This document shows positions 36,291 through 45,542 of a stretch of 56,891 bases of DNA, piece by piece. Position 1 is the stretch's first letter. Each line of letters opens with the position of its first letter. This stretch comes from Pyxidicoccus fallax (GTDB taxonomy: Bacteria > Myxococcota > Myxococcia > Myxococcales > Myxococcaceae), in contig NZ_JABBJJ010000037.1 in assembly GCF_012933655.1 (NCBI RefSeq), forward strand, positions 1 through 56,891, written 5' to 3'. The notes beneath the pieces are model-generated. The model saw nothing but the letters and a program-made list of their open reading frames with translations, made no database searches and was not told where the DNA came from. The position numbers were made by a program, and so were the translations under genes.

Positions 36291-37214
36291 TCAGTGTCGG
36301 GTTCTGCCGCGGCCCTTGGCGGGGGGGCGGACCAGGAGGACGTCGCAGCCGGCTTCGCGAACCACGTCCGTCGCCACGCTCCCGAGCAGGACGCGCGACA
36401 GGCTGGAGCGCGCCAGGGTGCCGAGCGCGAGCAGGTCCGCCCGATGCCGGCGCGCTTCCTTCAAGATGATGGAGCGCGGGCTGCCGTGCTCGAGGGCCTG
36501 ATGGTAGCTCAGGTCCATGGCATCCAGGTGCCGGTGAAGCGGATGGAGCTTGCGCAGCGCGGCCTCCTTGAACTGTTCCCGGTACCGCGCGCGCTCCTCG
36601 AGCGTCAGCCCGGGGAAGACGATGTACTCCAGCGGCGACTCGTACGCGTGGATGAGCCGCAGCGAGGTGCGCGGCGTCAGCAGGGCGGGCAGGAAGCTCG
36701 CGACGTGCCGCGACGTCTTGTCGGTGTCCACGGCCACCAGGGGATGGCGGTACCCGTCCTCCACCAGTCCGTGGACCACGAGCACCGGGGACGGGCCGTA
36801 CTGGATGACGTGCTCGGCGGTGGAGCCCAGGAACAGGTCCCGGAGGGGCCGGCGGCCATGCCGGCCCAGGACGATCAGGTCCGCGCCGGCCGAACGGGCC
36901 TGGCGCAAGAGGGTGGGGGCCGGCTTCCCGAACACGAGCCGCGCTTCGACGGAGGCGCTGGAGCCAGCGGCGTGAAGCGAGGCGTGGAGCTCCTGCGCGA
37001 CGACCGCCAGCGTCCTGCTCGCCCGCTCCCGGGCCTGCTTCACGAACTCCTTGGGCGCCCGTCCCGGCAGCGCGTGCAGCAGGATGACGGTCGCCTTCGT
37101 GGCGAGCGGCAGGCGGGCCGTCCGCTCCACGGCGCGCGCTCCGGCAGGTGAGAAGTCGGTGGCGACGAGCACCGTCCGGAGGCGCGACGGGGAAGGTCTC
37201 CGCGAGAGGGCCAT
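36291..37214 (-). CDS. Tandem universal stress protein (two UspA domains)
   Basis: The 307-residue protein has two UspA folds in tandem (about 10-150 and 155-300). The first has an ATP-binding-like loop, GRHGRRPLRDLFLGS, and the second a matching GTLARSSLSRVLLGS followed by VLLVRPP. ATD near the start of domain 1 and AVDTD in domain 2 are the usual nucleotide-site acids. It would act as a stress-survival regulator in the cytoplasm. ATG at 37214 is chosen; the longer frame to 37526 lacks support. It diverges from the large kinase gene over about 200 bp. Confidence 0.9.
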   Translation of the reverse strand: MALSRRPSPSRLRTVLVATDFSPAGARAVERTARLPLATKATVILLHALPGRAPKEFVKQARERASRTLAVVAQELHASLHAAGSSASVEARLVFGKPAPTLLRQARSAGADLIVLGRHGRRPLRDLFLGSTAEHVIQYGPSPVLVVHGLVEDGYRHPLVAVDTDKTSRHVASFLPALLTPRTSLRLIHAYESPLEYIVFPGLTLEERARYREQFKEAALRKLHPLHRHLDAMDLSYHQALEHGSPRSIILKEARRHRADLLALGTLARSSLSRVLLGSVATDVVREAGCDVLLVRPPAKGRGRTRH

Positions 37215-37416
37215 TCCGTAAGATAGACAACCGCTGCCCCGCGCAGAGGTTCCGCGCTTTGGCTGCTGGGCTGCCTGCCGTGGGCCGCGGCTCGCCTCGC
37301 GGAGCCTCCTGCCGGCGGTGCTGGCCGGACTCCGTGTGACGCGGTGGGCCGCATTCACATCCGGCGCGGCCCTGCCCTGAGTCTCCACGGTGAACCATCC
37401 GAGGAGACGCGGGGGA

Positions 37417-40400
37417 ATGAGCGACGATTCGGTGCCGGACGCGGGCCTGCCACCCCACCTGCGTCCCTTCGCGCGCAGCACGCGGTTCCAACTGCTGGGC
37501 CGCCTGGGCGAGGGAGGCATGGGCACCGTCTACCGCGTCCATGACCGCGAGCTGCGGCGGGACGTGGCGCTCAAGGTGATGCGGCACGCGGGGCCGTCCT
37601 CGCTCCATGCGCTCAAGCGCGAGTTCCGCTCCCGCGCCGGGCTCAGCCACCCCAACCTCGTCCAGCTCCACGACCTCATCGTCGGCGAGGACTACTGCTG
37701 CTTCAGCATGGAGCTGGTGGACGGCGTGGACTTCCTGCGCTGGGTGCGCCCGGAGTCTCCGTGCGCGAGGAGGACGGCGGCTCCGCTTCCGCCCGAGGCC
37801 CTCGCGCGCCTGCGCGCCGTGCTGGCGCAGCTCGTCCGGGGCCTGCGCGCGCTCCATGCATCCGGACTCGTGCACCGCGACATCAAGCCGTCCAACGTGC
37901 TCGTCGCGCCGGAGGGGCGGGTCGTCATCGTCGACTTCGGGCTGGCCACGGAGCTCCACGAGCGGCTCCCCGCGCGGGGCGGCGCCTCCGGTGGCGGGAC
38001 GCTGCCGTACATGGCCCCCGAGCAGCTCCGGGGCGGGCCGCTCACTCCGGCCTCGGACCTGTACGCCGTGGGGCTCGTGCTGTACGAGGCGCTCACCGGC
38101 CTGCGCCCCTTCCGGAACGAGACCGGCTTCTTCCTGACGGGCGACGCGGAGCGGCTCCTCCAGCGCAGACTCTCCGAGCCCCCGCCCGACCCGAGGGCGC
38201 TCGTCCCCGGCATCCCGGACGATCTGGCGGAGCTGACCCTGTCGCTGCTGTCCCCCGAGCCCGGAGCGCGGCCGGACGCGGACGCGCTGCTGGCCCGGCT
38301 GGCATCGGCCGGCCCCCCCGGTGAGGATGGGTCCTGGCGCGACGAGCCGCTCTTCGTGCCCCCGAAGTCGTCCTTCGTGGGCCGCGCCGCCGAGCTGGAG
38401 GTGCTGGACGACGCGCTCCGGTGTGTCTCGCGGCGCGGGCAGCAGCTCACCGTCCACGTCCACGGCCCGTCCGGCATCGGCAAGTCCACGCTGCTGCGCG
38501 AGTTCCTCCGGCGCCAGGGCGAGCTGCTCGTCCTGCGGGGCCGCTGCCATCCGCGTGAGGCCGTGGCCTACCCGTCGCTGGACCCCATCATCGACGCGCT
38601 GGCGGCGCACCTCTCCACGCTCCGGGACGAGGCCCTCACATCGCTCGTTCCGGAGCACGCGCATGCCCTCGTGAGGCTGTTCCCCGTGCTGGGCCGCGTG
38701 TCCGCGCTCCGGGGCGCGCCGGTGCCCGCGGCGCTGCCCGAGGACGTGGAGCTGCGCAGGCTGGGCATCGAGGCCCTGAGGGAGCTGCTCACCCGGCTCG
38801 CGCGCGGGGGGCCGCTGGTGGTGTGGATGGATGATGCGCACTGGGGAGACGCCGACTCGTCCCGGCTGGTGGAGCAGCTCCTGCGAGAGCCCGAGCCGCC
38901 CGCGCTCCTCCTCGTGCTCACCTACCGGAGTGGGGACGGTGGCTGCCCGAGCTCGGGAAGCCGGCCGGACCTGCCGAAAGAGCGCGTGCGGTTGCTGCCC
39001 CTGGGGCCGCTCGCCGCGGGAGAGGTGCGCGTGCTCGCGCGGCGGTTGCTGGAGGGCACGCCCGTGAGCGACGAGGTGGTGCGCTCGCTCGCCACGCAGT
39101 CCGGGGGCAGCCCGTTCGTGGTGGGCGAGGCGGCCCGGTACCTCGCGTCCGTCGTCAGCCACGGCGAGGCCGTGGAGGCCGGAGCGCCGTTGGAGCTCCA
39201 CCGGCTGCTGGCCGAGCGGCTCCGGGTGCTCCCTCCCTTGCAGCGCGCGCTGGTGGAGCTGGCCGCGGTGGCGGGGGTGCCCGTTCCCCGCGACGTGCTG
39301 CTGGCCGGAGCCGGGCTGGACCCGGGAGGACGGACGCTCGTCTCCGCGCTGTGTGATGCGTCGCTGCTGCGGCTGGCGGGCGGGGAGCGCGCGGAGGCCG
39401 TGACGACCTACCACGACTGCACGCGCGAGGCGGCGCTCGCCCGGCTCGGGGACGCGACGCGCGCGCGGCGGCACCGGGCGTTGGCGGAGGCGCTGGAGCA
39501 CGCGGGCTCGGACAACCTGGAGCTGCTCATGGCCCAGTGGCTGGGCGCGGGCGAGCCGGTGCGCGCGGGAGGCTACGCGGTCCGCGCCGCCGACCGCGCC
39601 GCCCATGCGCTGGCCTTCGACCATGCCGCGCGGCTCTACGAGCAGGGGCTCGCGCTGCTGGGGGACGCGGGGGAACGGGCGGCGCTCCTGGAGCGGCGGG
39701 GCGACGTGCTCGCCAGCCTGGGTCGCCGGGTGGACGCGGCGGACTGCTACCTGAAGGCCGCGGAGGCGATGGGCGGTGCGAAGGCCGAGCCGGTGCGCGC
39801 CCTGCGCCGCCGCGCCGCGGAGCAGTTCATCCAGTGCGGCCGGGTGGAAGAGGGCTGGCGGCTCTTGCGCGCGGTGCTGGAGGAGGTGGGCGTGCCCGTG
39901 CCGCGCACCCGCCGGCACGCGATGCTGTCCGCCGTCTGGAGCCGGCTGCGCTTCGTCGAGACGCACCGCGAGCCGCGACCCCGCGCGCACAGCCAGGTGC
40001 CCGCGGCGGAGCGGCCGAGGCTGGAGGCGCTGTGGACGGCGGCCACCAGCCTCGCGCAGGTGGACGCCGTGCTCGCGGACGCGTTCCGCATGAGGTACCT
40101 GCGGCGCGTCCTGGAAGTGGGAGACGCGTCGTCCGTGTGCCGGGCGCTCGCCTTCGAGGCCGCCCTGGAGGCGCACCTCCAGGGCGGGTGGATGGACAAG
40201 CATTGCCGGAAGCTGCTCGGCCAGGTGGAGCGGCTGGCGCGCTGGACGCTGGACGCGCGGGACGAGGGCTGGTCGCTGCTGGCCCAGGCCACGCGGGCCT
40301 TCACCCACGGCCAGTGGCGCGAGGCGGTGCGCGTGTGCGAGCGCGGCGAGGCCATCCTCCGCGAGCGGTGCACCGGCGTCTGCTGGGAGCTGGACATGTT

Positions 40401-41271
40401 CGCCGCCCACCACCACGGCGCGCTGGCCCTGCGCGGCGAGTTGCGGCGGCTCGGCGCGCGGCTGGAGTGCTTCCTGGAGGACTCCACGCGGCGTGGCGAC
40501 ATCTTCGGAATCATCGAGAGCTGCCTGGGCGACTGCCTCCTGCCGTGGCTCGCGAGGGGCCAGGGCTCCCGGGCCTGGAGGCTGGCGGAGCCGGCGGTGG
40601 AGTCGCTGGCGCGGGGTTCCGGCAGAGGGAGGGATTGGAACGACGTCTCCCAGGTGGGGCCCGCCCGGCGCGCCAGCTATTGCCTGCTGCTGGCCCACGT
40701 CCACTCGGCGCTGTACGAGGGCCAGCCGTGGCGGGCGTGGCGGGAGGTGCGGGCGCGGTGGGACGGCCTGTACCGCGCCACCCCGTCACTGCGCTTCTAC
40801 GACGCGCACGTCCGGCACGCGCGGGCGCGCGCGGCACTGGCCGCGGCGGAGCGGCTCGAGGCGGGGCAGGCACCGCCCGTGGAGGTGGAGGCGCGCTGGA
40901 CACGGCGGGCGCTGCTGGCGGACGCGCGCGTCCAGGCCCGGCGCATCGGCCATGAGCCCCTGCCGATGGCGGCGCCCCTCTCCGCGCTGGTGCGCGCGGG
41001 CGTGGCCCGGCTGGAGGGAGACGTGGACGCGGCGAGGACGCTGCTGGCGCAGGCCCTGGTGGGCTTCGGCCGCGCGGACATGGCGCTCCACCGCGAAGTC
41101 ACCCGGTACGCCCTGGGTGCGCTGACGGAAGGGCCCGAGGCCGCGGCGCACGTGGAGCTGGCCGAGGCGTGGATGGAGGACCAGGGCGTGGTGGACACGC
41201 GCGCGCTCGTGGCCACGCTGGCGCCCGGCCTCGGCATTCAGGCCGCTCCAAATCTCGCCGCATGTCTGTAA
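37417..41271 (+). CDS. Ser/Thr protein kinase fused to an AAA-type ATPase and a helical-repeat domain
   Basis: This 1284-residue cytoplasmic protein has an N-terminal Hanks-type kinase (GEGGMGTVY at 31-39, HRDIKPSN at 153-160, DFG from Asp173), then an AAA/STAND-like ATPase with Walker A GPSGIGKST (350-358) and Walker B VVWMDDAHWGD (about 468-478), and a long C-terminal region (about 650-1284) of Ala/Arg-rich helices in the style of TPR or ARM repeats. This architecture is common in myxobacteria and joins phosphorylation to an ATP-driven signalling switch. ATG at 37417 is preferred over GTG at 37390 because GGGGGA precedes it. No membrane segment is seen. Confidence 0.93.
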   Translation: MSDDSVPDAGLPPHLRPFARSTRFQLLGRLGEGGMGTVYRVHDRELRRDVALKVMRHAGPSSLHALKREFRSRAGLSHPNLVQLHDLIVGEDYCCFSMELVDGVDFLRWVRPESPCARRTAAPLPPEALARLRAVLAQLVRGLRALHASGLVHRDIKPSNVLVAPEGRVVIVDFGLATELHERLPARGGASGGGTLPYMAPEQLRGGPLTPASDLYAVGLVLYEALTGLRPFRNETGFFLTGDAERLLQRRLSEPPPDPRALVPGIPDDLAELTLSLLSPEPGARPDADALLARLASAGPPGEDGSWRDEPLFVPPKSSFVGRAAELEVLDDALRCVSRRGQQLTVHVHGPSGIGKSTLLREFLRRQGELLVLRGRCHPREAVAYPSLDPIIDALAAHLSTLRDEALTSLVPEHAHALVRLFPVLGRVSALRGAPVPAALPEDVELRRLGIEALRELLTRLARGGPLVVWMDDAHWGDADSSRLVEQLLREPEPPALLLVLTYRSGDGGCPSSGSRPDLPKERVRLLPLGPLAAGEVRVLARRLLEGTPVSDEVVRSLATQSGGSPFVVGEAARYLASVVSHGEAVEAGAPLELHRLLAERLRVLPPLQRALVELAAVAGVPVPRDVLLAGAGLDPGGRTLVSALCDASLLRLAGGERAEAVTTYHDCTREAALARLGDATRARRHRALAEALEHAGSDNLELLMAQWLGAGEPVRAGGYAVRAADRAAHALAFDHAARLYEQGLALLGDAGERAALLERRGDVLASLGRRVDAADCYLKAAEAMGGAKAEPVRALRRRAAEQFIQCGRVEEGWRLLRAVLEEVGVPVPRTRRHAMLSAVWSRLRFVETHREPRPRAHSQVPAAERPRLEALWTAATSLAQVDAVLADAFRMRYLRRVLEVGDASSVCRALAFEAALEAHLQGGWMDKHCRKLLGQVERLARWTLDARDEGWSLLAQATRAFTHGQWREAVRVCERGEAILRERCTGVCWELDMFAAHHHGALALRGELRRLGARLECFLEDSTRRGDIFGIIESCLGDCLLPWLARGQGSRAWRLAEPAVESLARGSGRGRDWNDVSQVGPARRASYCLLLAHVHSALYEGQPWRAWREVRARWDGLYRATPSLRFYDAHVRHARARAALAAAERLEAGQAPPVEVEARWTRRALLADARVQARRIGHEPLPMAAPLSALVRAGVARLEGDVDAARTLLAQALVGFGRADMALHREVTRYALGALTEGPEAAAHVELAEAWMEDQGVVDTRALVATLAPGLGIQAAPNLAACL

Positions 41272-41290
41272 TTGCGAGGCCAGATGTGGG

Positions 41291-41361
41291 GTCAGGCGGG
41301 ACTGACCTGACAGCCTGTTTCCCGAAGGGCGAGAAGCCTGACAGGAGGTATTTGCGTCAGG
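41291..41361. promoter_or_regulatory. Cluster of GTCAGG/CCTGAC elements upstream of the 41446 gene
   Basis: Four copies of a hexamer or its complement occur in 71 bases: GTCAGG at 41291, CCTGAC at 41306 and 41337 (both as CCTGACAG, 31 bp apart, about three helical turns) and GTCAGG at 41356. The first two form an inverted repeat with a 9-base loop. This looks like a multi-site operator for the following gene, but no known regulator site is matched. Confidence 0.35.
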
Positions 41362-41445
41362 AAAAGGAAGTTCGCCTTTGCTGGTTATTCTGGTATCGGG
41401 CTCGGTTCGCTCATCGTCCCCTTGGGGGCGAGTTCAGGAGACATC

Positions 41446-42039
41446 ATGCTCTACAACGCGTTCGAGCCTGGACTTCAGATACTCGGGCAGGCCCTGTACA
41501 CGATTGCGGATGGCTTTGGCGCCTTCCGCAGCATCGCCGCGCAGTACTTCCTCGCCGAGGGCGTGGGGTCACAGAACCCGGACGGCACCCTCAAGCTGGA
41601 CCTTGGCGCGTGGTACCCCGTGGAGGCGGAGCTGCGGGTGATGCGCAAGGTGGAGCAGGAATTGGGCTCGCTCATCATCTTCAACGCGGGGAAGAAGATT
41701 CCAGAGAACGCCGCGTTCCCGCCGTCGGCGGACATCCACACGGGGCTGGCCGCCATCGACATCGCGTACCACATGAACCACGGGAAGAACGGGCGGCCCC
41801 TGTTCGATCCGGCCACCGGCCGCAAGTCGAATGGCATCGGCAGCCTCGCCTACCGGCCGTCGGCCACCGGCAACGGCGGCGTGCTCACGGCCCACACCTT
41901 CTACCCGGACGAGTTCATCCGCGGGCTCATCGTCGCCATGGCGGCGAAGTTCAAGCCCCAGGTGCGCGTGCAGGTGGACCCGTCGCAGCCGAGCATCTCC
42001 AAGGGCGGCGAGACGACGACCTGGCTCATCTCCTGGTAG
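41446..42039 (+). CDS. Conserved-looking protein of unknown function
   Basis: The 197-residue product has no signal peptide. It holds an amphipathic helix-rich N-terminal half (GLQILGQALYTIADGFGAF), a Gly/Asn-rich middle (NGIGSLAYRPSATGNGG) and a C-terminal FYPDEFIRGLIVAM helix followed by beta strands ending KGGETTTWLISW. The last part is vaguely reminiscent of the heme-NO-binding/4-vinyl-reductase-like fold seen in myxobacterial proteins, but this is too weak for a call. ATG at 41446 has AGGAG five bases upstream and beats the GTG/TTG choices further up. A repeat cluster precedes it. Confidence 0.75.
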   Translation: MLYNAFEPGLQILGQALYTIADGFGAFRSIAAQYFLAEGVGSQNPDGTLKLDLGAWYPVEAELRVMRKVEQELGSLIIFNAGKKIPENAAFPPSADIHTGLAAIDIAYHMNHGKNGRPLFDPATGRKSNGIGSLAYRPSATGNGGVLTAHTFYPDEFIRGLIVAMAAKFKPQVRVQVDPSQPSISKGGETTTWLISW

Positions 42040-42154
42040 CGCGTCGCCGTCCCGCCGTGTCGGGGTGGGTGCGTGAAACGGGCCGGGGGGACTACAGGTC
42101 CGGTGGCGGTCCCGGCTAGGCTGCGGGGAGACTTCCTTCCGGACCCTTCAACCC

Positions 42155-43327
42155 ATGAGTGACTCTTCGCCCGCTGCCGCGACTCCCTACCGTCCGGACC
42201 TGGACTGGATTCGTTTCGTCGCCATCATCCTGGTGCACGTGCACCACGTGGGGCTCATCTACGGGCCCTTCAATTGGATTGTGAAGAGCCCTATCGAGCT
42301 GACCTCGCTCAAGGGCCCCATCCTCGCGGCCGGGCAGGTGCGGCTGCCGTTGCTGCTGCTCATCTCCGGCGTGGCCACGGCCTACGCGTTCCGCCAGCGC
42401 ACGGTGGGAGGGCTGTTGGGAGACCGCGCCAAGCGGCTGCTGATTCCGCTGGTGTTCGGCATCTTCTTCATCACCCCGCCGCAAATCTATATCGAGCGGC
42501 TCATCCAGGGGCGCTTCCAGGGCAGCTACCTGGAGTTCTGGCCCTCCGTGCTGGAGTTCGTCCCCTGGCCGGCGGGGAGCCTGAGCTGGCACCACCTGTG
42601 GCTGCTCTGCTACCTGTTCCTCTACAACGTGGTGCTGCTGCCGCTGTACGCGTGGCTGCGCACCGCCAGCGGGGAGCGCTTCTGCACGTGGGTGGAGGGG
42701 TGGCTGGTGCGCGGGGTGAACCTGTGGCTGCTGTTCCTGCCGCCCGCGCTCAACCGACTGTGGCTGTACGACTACCCGCCGAACATGGCGCTGGTGAATG
42801 ACTACTGGCTGTTCAACCACCTGCTGCTGTTCTTCATCATCGGCAACTTCTTCGGGCGCAGCCCGCGCGTGTGGGAGCACCTGGTGGAGAAGCGCAAGGT
42901 GCTGACGGTGGTGGCGGCCGTCACCTGCACCGTGGCGTTCCTGCCCATCCCGATGACGCGGGTGCCGCAGACGCTCGTCACCTACCTGGCCGGGTGGTGC
43001 TTCATGCTGGCGGCGCTCGCCTGGGCGCGCACGCTCGTCACCACCACGAGCGCGTGGCTGAAGTACGCGCGCGACAGGGCGTTCCCGTTCTACATCCTCC
43101 ACGAGATGGTGCTGGTGGTGATGGCCTACCCGCTCCTGAAGCTGCCGCTGGGCGGGTGGACGAGCTTCACGCTGGTGCTCGTGTCGACGATTCTGGGCAC
43201 GTGGGCGCTGACGGAGGTCTTCTTCCAGGTGCCCTTCCTGCGGCCCCTCGTCGGCCTGAAGTTCCGCCGCACGCGCCGGGAGGCGCCCGCCGAGCCGCGG
43301 CCGGCGATGAGCCCTCCGGCTGTCTGA
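42155..43327 (+). CDS. Membrane acyltransferase (acyltransferase 3 family)
   Basis: The 390-residue protein has about ten membrane helices and the family signature near its start (DLDWIRFVAIILVHVHHVG), where Asp and His are functional. Further conserved points are LPLLLLISGVATAY and RAKRLLIPLVFG. Members acylate surface sugars, antibiotics or glucans, or act in membrane-lipid modification; the OpgC-like layout is closest in feel. The substrate cannot be told. The start lacks a strong ribosome binding site. Confidence 0.88.
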   Translation: MSDSSPAAATPYRPDLDWIRFVAIILVHVHHVGLIYGPFNWIVKSPIELTSLKGPILAAGQVRLPLLLLISGVATAYAFRQRTVGGLLGDRAKRLLIPLVFGIFFITPPQIYIERLIQGRFQGSYLEFWPSVLEFVPWPAGSLSWHHLWLLCYLFLYNVVLLPLYAWLRTASGERFCTWVEGWLVRGVNLWLLFLPPALNRLWLYDYPPNMALVNDYWLFNHLLLFFIIGNFFGRSPRVWEHLVEKRKVLTVVAAVTCTVAFLPIPMTRVPQTLVTYLAGWCFMLAALAWARTLVTTTSAWLKYARDRAFPFYILHEMVLVVMAYPLLKLPLGGWTSFTLVLVSTILGTWALTEVFFQVPFLRPLVGLKFRRTRREAPAEPRPAMSPPAV

Positions 43328-43341
43328 GAAGCCGGAGGGGG

Positions 43342-43372
43342 CCGGAGCGAGGCCGGACGGCGCTCGCTCCGG
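43342..43372. terminator. Hairpin between the acyltransferase and htpG
   Basis: CCGGAGCGAG (43342-43351) pairs perfectly with CTCGCTCCGG (43363-43372) around an 11-base loop, in the 57-bp gap between convergent genes. Either direction could use it. Confidence 0.65.
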
Positions 43373-43384
43373 GGGAGGCCCGCG

Positions 43385-45397
43385 TCAGCTCGCCTGCGTG
43401 GAGGCGGGCGGCTGCGGGGCCGCGGGCTCCTGCACCGGCGTCTGGGCCACGGCGCCGTTGGTGGACGCCTGCGACGCGGCCTGGCCGGCCACCTGCGTCA
43501 GCAGCGCCGTCATGCGGCGCGCGAAGCGGTTCGGGTCGGAGATGGTGCTGCCCTCGGTGAGCAGCGCCTGGTCGTGCAAGAGCTCAATCCACTCCGTCAC
43601 CTGCGCCGCGTCCGGCTGCTGCTCATTCACCGCCTTCAGGTGGGTGATGACGGGGTGGTTGGGGTTCACCTCCAGGATGCGCTTGACGCGCGGCATGCCC
43701 ACGCCCTTGCCCCGCTGCGCGAGCAGCCGCTCCAGGTAGGCCGGCGAGCCGCCCTCGGGCACCACGAGGCACACCGGCGAGTCCGTCAGCCGGTCCGACA
43801 CGCGCACCTCGCGCACCGAGTCATTCAGCACGTCCTTCATCTTCGAGGTGAGCGACTTCAGCCCCTCGGCGCGCTGCTCCTGCTCCTTCTTCTGCTCGTC
43901 CGTGGACTGCAGCTTCAGGTCCGACTGGAGCGCGGACACCAGCGGCTTGCCCTGGAACTCACGCAGGCCCTGCGCGGCCCACTCGTCCACCGGGTCCGTC
44001 ATGTAGAGCACCTCGAAGCCGCGCTGCTTCAGCGCCTCCAGGTGCGGGCTGTCCGCCACCGCCTGCCGGGACTCGCCGTAGATGTAATAGATGGCCTCCT
44101 GGCCCTCCTTCATCCGCGACACGTAGTCCGCCAGCGAGGTGAGCCCCTCCTCGCGCGAGCTCTCGTAGCGCAACAGGCCGCCAATCTTGTCCTTGTTCTC
44201 GGACTCGATGGCCAGCCCCTCCTTCACCACGGTGCCAAACGACTTCCAGAACTCGCGGTAGTCCTCGGGCTTGTCCTTGGCCAGCTTCTCCAGGAGCTCC
44301 AGCGACTTCTTCACCACGTGCTTGCGGATGGCGCGCACCACCTGCGAGTCCTGCAGCAGCTCACGCGACACGTTCAGCGGCAGGTCGTCCGAGTCGATGA
44401 CGCCGCGCACGAAGCGCAGCCACTGCGGCACCAGCTCCTCGCAGCGGTCCATGATGAAGACGCGCTTGACGAACAGCCGCACCCCGCGCTGCTGCTGGGC
44501 GTTGAGGTCGAACGGCGGGTGCTTGGGCACGAAGAGCAGGCCGGTGAACTGCTGGTTGCCGTCCGTGCGGAAGTGGGTCCACGCCAGCGGCGCTTCCCAG
44601 TCATGCGTCAGGTGCTTGTAGAACTCCTGGTACTGCTCGTCCGTGATTTCGGACTTGGAGCGCTGCCACAGGGCGCTGGCCTTGTTGACGACCTCCAGGG
44701 CCGTCTCCGTCTTCGCGTCGTCCCCCGTCCCGGTGGTCTTCTTCACCTGGAGCTTGATGGGGTGGCCCACGTAGTCCGAGTACTGCGTAATCAGCGTGCG
44801 CAGCCGGTACTCCTCGAGGAACTCCTTCTGGTCCTCCTTGAGGTGGAGGGTGACGGCCGTGCCGCGCGTCGCCCGCTCGGCGGGCTCCACGGTGAAGGAG
44901 CCCTTGGCCTCGGAAATCCACTTCCAGGCCTTCGGGGCCTTGCCGGGGGCGCGGCTGACGACCTCCACCCGGTCCGCCACGAGGTACGCGCTGTAGAAGC
45001 CCACGCCGAACTGGCCGATGAGCTGCACGTCCTTCTGGCCGCCGCCGCGCTGGGCCAGCGTCTCGAGGAACTCGCGCGAGCCGGAGTGGGCGATGGTGCC
45101 CAGGTTCTTCACCAGCTCGTCATGCGTCATGCCGATGCCGGTGTCCTCGATGGTGAGGGTGCCCTTGTCGGCGTCGGGGATGACGCGCAGCTCCAGGGCG
45201 GGCTCGTCCGCCAGCAGCTCGGGCTCGGTGATGGAGCGGAAGCGCAGCTTGTCGAGCGCGTCGGACGCGTTCGACACCAGCTCGCGGAGGAAGATCTCCT
45301 TGTGGCTGTAGAGCGAGTTGATGACCAGGCTGAGGAGCTGGTTGATCTCCGCCTGGAAGGCATGGGTTTCCCGCTGGGGGGAAGTCTCGACGGTCAT
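43385..45397 (-). CDS. htpG: Hsp90-family chaperone HtpG
   Basis: The 670-residue chaperone has the GHKL ATPase domain ([26 protein letters not shown]), the middle domain and a dimerisation domain. It is slightly longer than E. coli HtpG because of an Ala/Gln/Pro-rich C-terminal tail of about 35 residues ([12 protein letters not shown] onward), probably flexible. ATG at 45397 has GGAGG about ten bases upstream. A perfect 16-bp palindrome lies 18-33 bases before the start (45415-45430). It assists folding and stress survival in the cytoplasm. Confidence 0.95.
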
Positions 45398-45414
45398 GTG
45401 GAAAAGGCCTCCGG

Positions 45415-45430
45415 GCGCTCCATGGAGCGC
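45415..45430. promoter_or_regulatory. Perfect palindrome in the htpG leader
   Basis: GCGCTCCATGGAGCGC is a perfect 16-bp palindrome 18-33 bases upstream of htpG. As DNA it could be a dimer-binding operator; as RNA a hairpin near the ribosome binding site. It is not the CIRCE element. On the minus strand GGTTATGG about 12 bases further upstream is a possible extended -10 box. Confidence 0.4.
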
Positions 45431-45542
45431 GAGCGTCGCCTCCCCCATAACCATGGAAATGGACGTGTCGAGCGGGAAAGCCCGGGGGCAGGGCGGGCGG
45501 CCGGGCCGGCCACCGTGCCCCCGGGTGCCCTCCTACCCGTGA

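Noticed and set aside
36217..40704. A 1495-codon minus-strand open frame over the kinase-ATPase gene
   Set aside because: It is antisense to a gene with clear kinase and Walker motifs; long antisense frames are expected at 70% GC with G/C third positions, and its translation has no domain pattern.
45398..45542. CIRCE-type HrcA operator upstream of htpG
   Set aside because: No TTAGCACTC-N9-GAGTGCTAA match; only an unrelated palindrome is present.
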